Origin: Acidobacteriota bacterium | Lineage (GTDB): Bacteria > Acidobacteriota > UBA6911 > RPQK01 | Direction: 5' to 3' | Assembly (NCBI GenBank): GCA_003819755.1 | Contig: RPQK01000432.1 | Coordinates: forward strand, 1-6,698 | Length of the DNA: 6,698 nt | Part shown: in pieces, positions 5,803-6,698 of the stretch | Layout: each line of letters opens with the position of its first letter | Position numbering within the stretch: position 1 is the first letter of the stretch | Notes under the pieces: model-generated | What the model was told of the DNA's origin: nothing | Database searches by the model: none | What the model saw: only the letters and a program-made list of their open reading frames with translations | Position numbers and translations under genes: made by a program

Positions 5803-6698
5803 ATGAGATTTTCACCTGAGGTCCTGACGATCTTATCCAGTAATTCCGACGCGATTTACGACATCCAAACCAATGCTCCGGGTCCCGAGGGACGCCTTCC
5901 GTTTACCGAGCAGATGCTTCTGGAGTCACCCAGCGGAGACGTTTTTGGCTGGAGCCAAAACGTCGGTATGGGCTGGGATCCGGCCAGGCTGCACGGGAAA
6001 CAGGTTTTGCTGCTCGGAACGCAGGGAGGCATCCGAAAGCCCGATGGAACGGCGCTCGCTCTCGGCTACCACACCGGGCACTGGGAAATAGGGCTTCTCA
6101 TGGAAGAGGCGGCGGTCGAGCTCCAGGGTCTCGGTTGTATCCCGTTCGCCGGATTCTGTTCGGATCCTTGCGACGGCCGAACCCAGGGAACACCGGGGAT
6201 GATGGACAGCCTGGCCTATCGCAACGATGCCTCGACTGTCCTGCGCCGCCTGATACGCAGCCTTCCCACCCGAACCGCTGTTCTGGGAGCCGCGACTTGT
6301 GACAAGGGGCTTCCAGCCATGATGATCGCACTTGCGTCGATGCCCGACCTTCCTTGCCTGCTCATGCCCGGGGGTGTGACACTTCCCCCGACGAGCGGCG
6401 AAGATCTGGGCACAATACAGTCGATCGGAGCCCGTTTTGCACATGGGGAGGCGACGCTCGACTACGCTCAGGAAATGGGGTGCCTCACCTGTGCTTCGCC
6501 TGGTGGCGGCTGCCAGTTTCTCGGCACTGCGGCGACGAGCCAGGTAGTCGCCGAAGCCCTTGGACTAGCCCTCCCGCATTCAGCCCTCGCCCCTTCCGGT
6601 CAACCGATCTGGCGGGACATGGCCCGACGATCCGCCCGGGCGCTCGTTCATCTTCACAACAAGGGGATCACAACGAAGAAGATTCTCACGGAAGCGGC
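5803..6698 (+). CDS. yjhG: YjhG/YagF-type D-xylonate dehydratase, N-terminal part (runs off the right edge)
   Basis: This IlvD/Edd-family Fe-S dehydratase converts D-xylonate to 2-dehydro-3-deoxy-D-pentonate in the cytoplasm. The open frame continues to the window end, giving 298 codons of an expected total of about 650. It resembles E. coli YjhG closely along its whole visible length: PSGDVFGWSQNVGMGW (43-58), SDPCDGRTQGTPGMMDSLAY (120-139), RNDAS (140-144), CDKGLPAMM (166-174), LMPGGVTLP (187-195), IGARFAHGE (208-216), CASPGGGCQFLGTAATSQVV (230-249) and LPHSALAPSG (257-266). Cys166 and Cys237 align with conserved Fe-S cluster cysteines. Asp124 and Asp167 fit the Mg site, and Lys168 is the residue carbamylated in relatives. 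Cys123 may be a further ligand, unproven. The paralogous IlvD and Edd enzymes lack this N-terminal region and the PCDGRTQG form, so the YjhG/YagF subgroup is favoured. A 2-keto-3-deoxy acid aldolase is expected downstream. Confidence 0.93.
   Translation, partial: MRFSPEVLTILSSNSDAIYDIQTNAPGPEGRLPFTEQMLLESPSGDVFGWSQNVGMGWDPARLHGKQVLLLGTQGGIRKPDGTALALGYHTGHWEIGLLMEEAAVELQGLGCIPFAGFCSDPCDGRTQGTPGMMDSLAYRNDASTVLRRLIRSLPTRTAVLGAATCDKGLPAMMIALASMPDLPCLLMPGGVTLPPTSGEDLGTIQSIGARFAHGEATLDYAQEMGCLTCASPGGGCQFLGTAATSQVVAEALGLALPHSALAPSGQPIWRDMARRSARALVHLHNKGITTKKILTEA

Noticed and set aside
5926..6444. Minus-strand open frame (172 codons) inside the dehydratase gene
   Set aside because: Antisense to strongly conserved YjhG motifs, with low-complexity composition.

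Overview
The window is GC-rich, densely coding bacterial DNA with two divergently transcribed gene pairs around a 179-bp intergenic region. The host is probably a free-living environmental heterotroph. A secreted S46 dipeptidyl-peptidase, a secreted glycoside hydrolase and dispersed palindromic repeats would suit an Acidobacteriota-like lineage or another soil or sediment phylum. That placement is inference from gene content; there is no rRNA or other phylogenetic marker here.

Layout. Positions 1-194 hold no gene but carry a dense compound palindrome (1-106) downstream of the leftward unit. Leftward unit (minus strand): a secreted clan GH-A glycoside hydrolase resembling the GH50 agarase group (2380-4278), then after about 31 bp a secreted S46 peptidase (195-2348). 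The peptidase has the family's His-Asp-Ser triad and the Arg that marks DPP11-type (Asp/Glu-specific) enzymes. Positions 4279-4457 hold the divergent control region, with an extended -10 box for the leftward unit and an inverted-repeat element built of 9-bp units. Rightward unit (plus strand): a GntP-family sugar-acid permease (4458-5795), then after 7 bp the first 298 codons of a YjhG/YagF-type D-xylonate dehydratase, which runs off the right edge (5803-6698).

How the genes may work together. The leftward pair encodes two exported hydrolases, one for polysaccharide and one for peptides, and looks like a scavenging unit. The rightward pair matches the E. coli yjhF-yjhG arrangement: a proton-coupled permease imports an aldonic acid and a dehydratase turns it into a 2-keto-3-deoxy acid, which an aldolase beyond the window would split. 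The two units may together serve degradation of plant or algal matter, but nothing in the sequence proves a shared substrate or regulator. No regulator gene, tRNA, CRISPR array, transposase or phage gene was seen. The least explained parts are the two non-coding palindromic elements and the start of the glycoside hydrolase, where a TTG and an ATG each have a good ribosome binding site.
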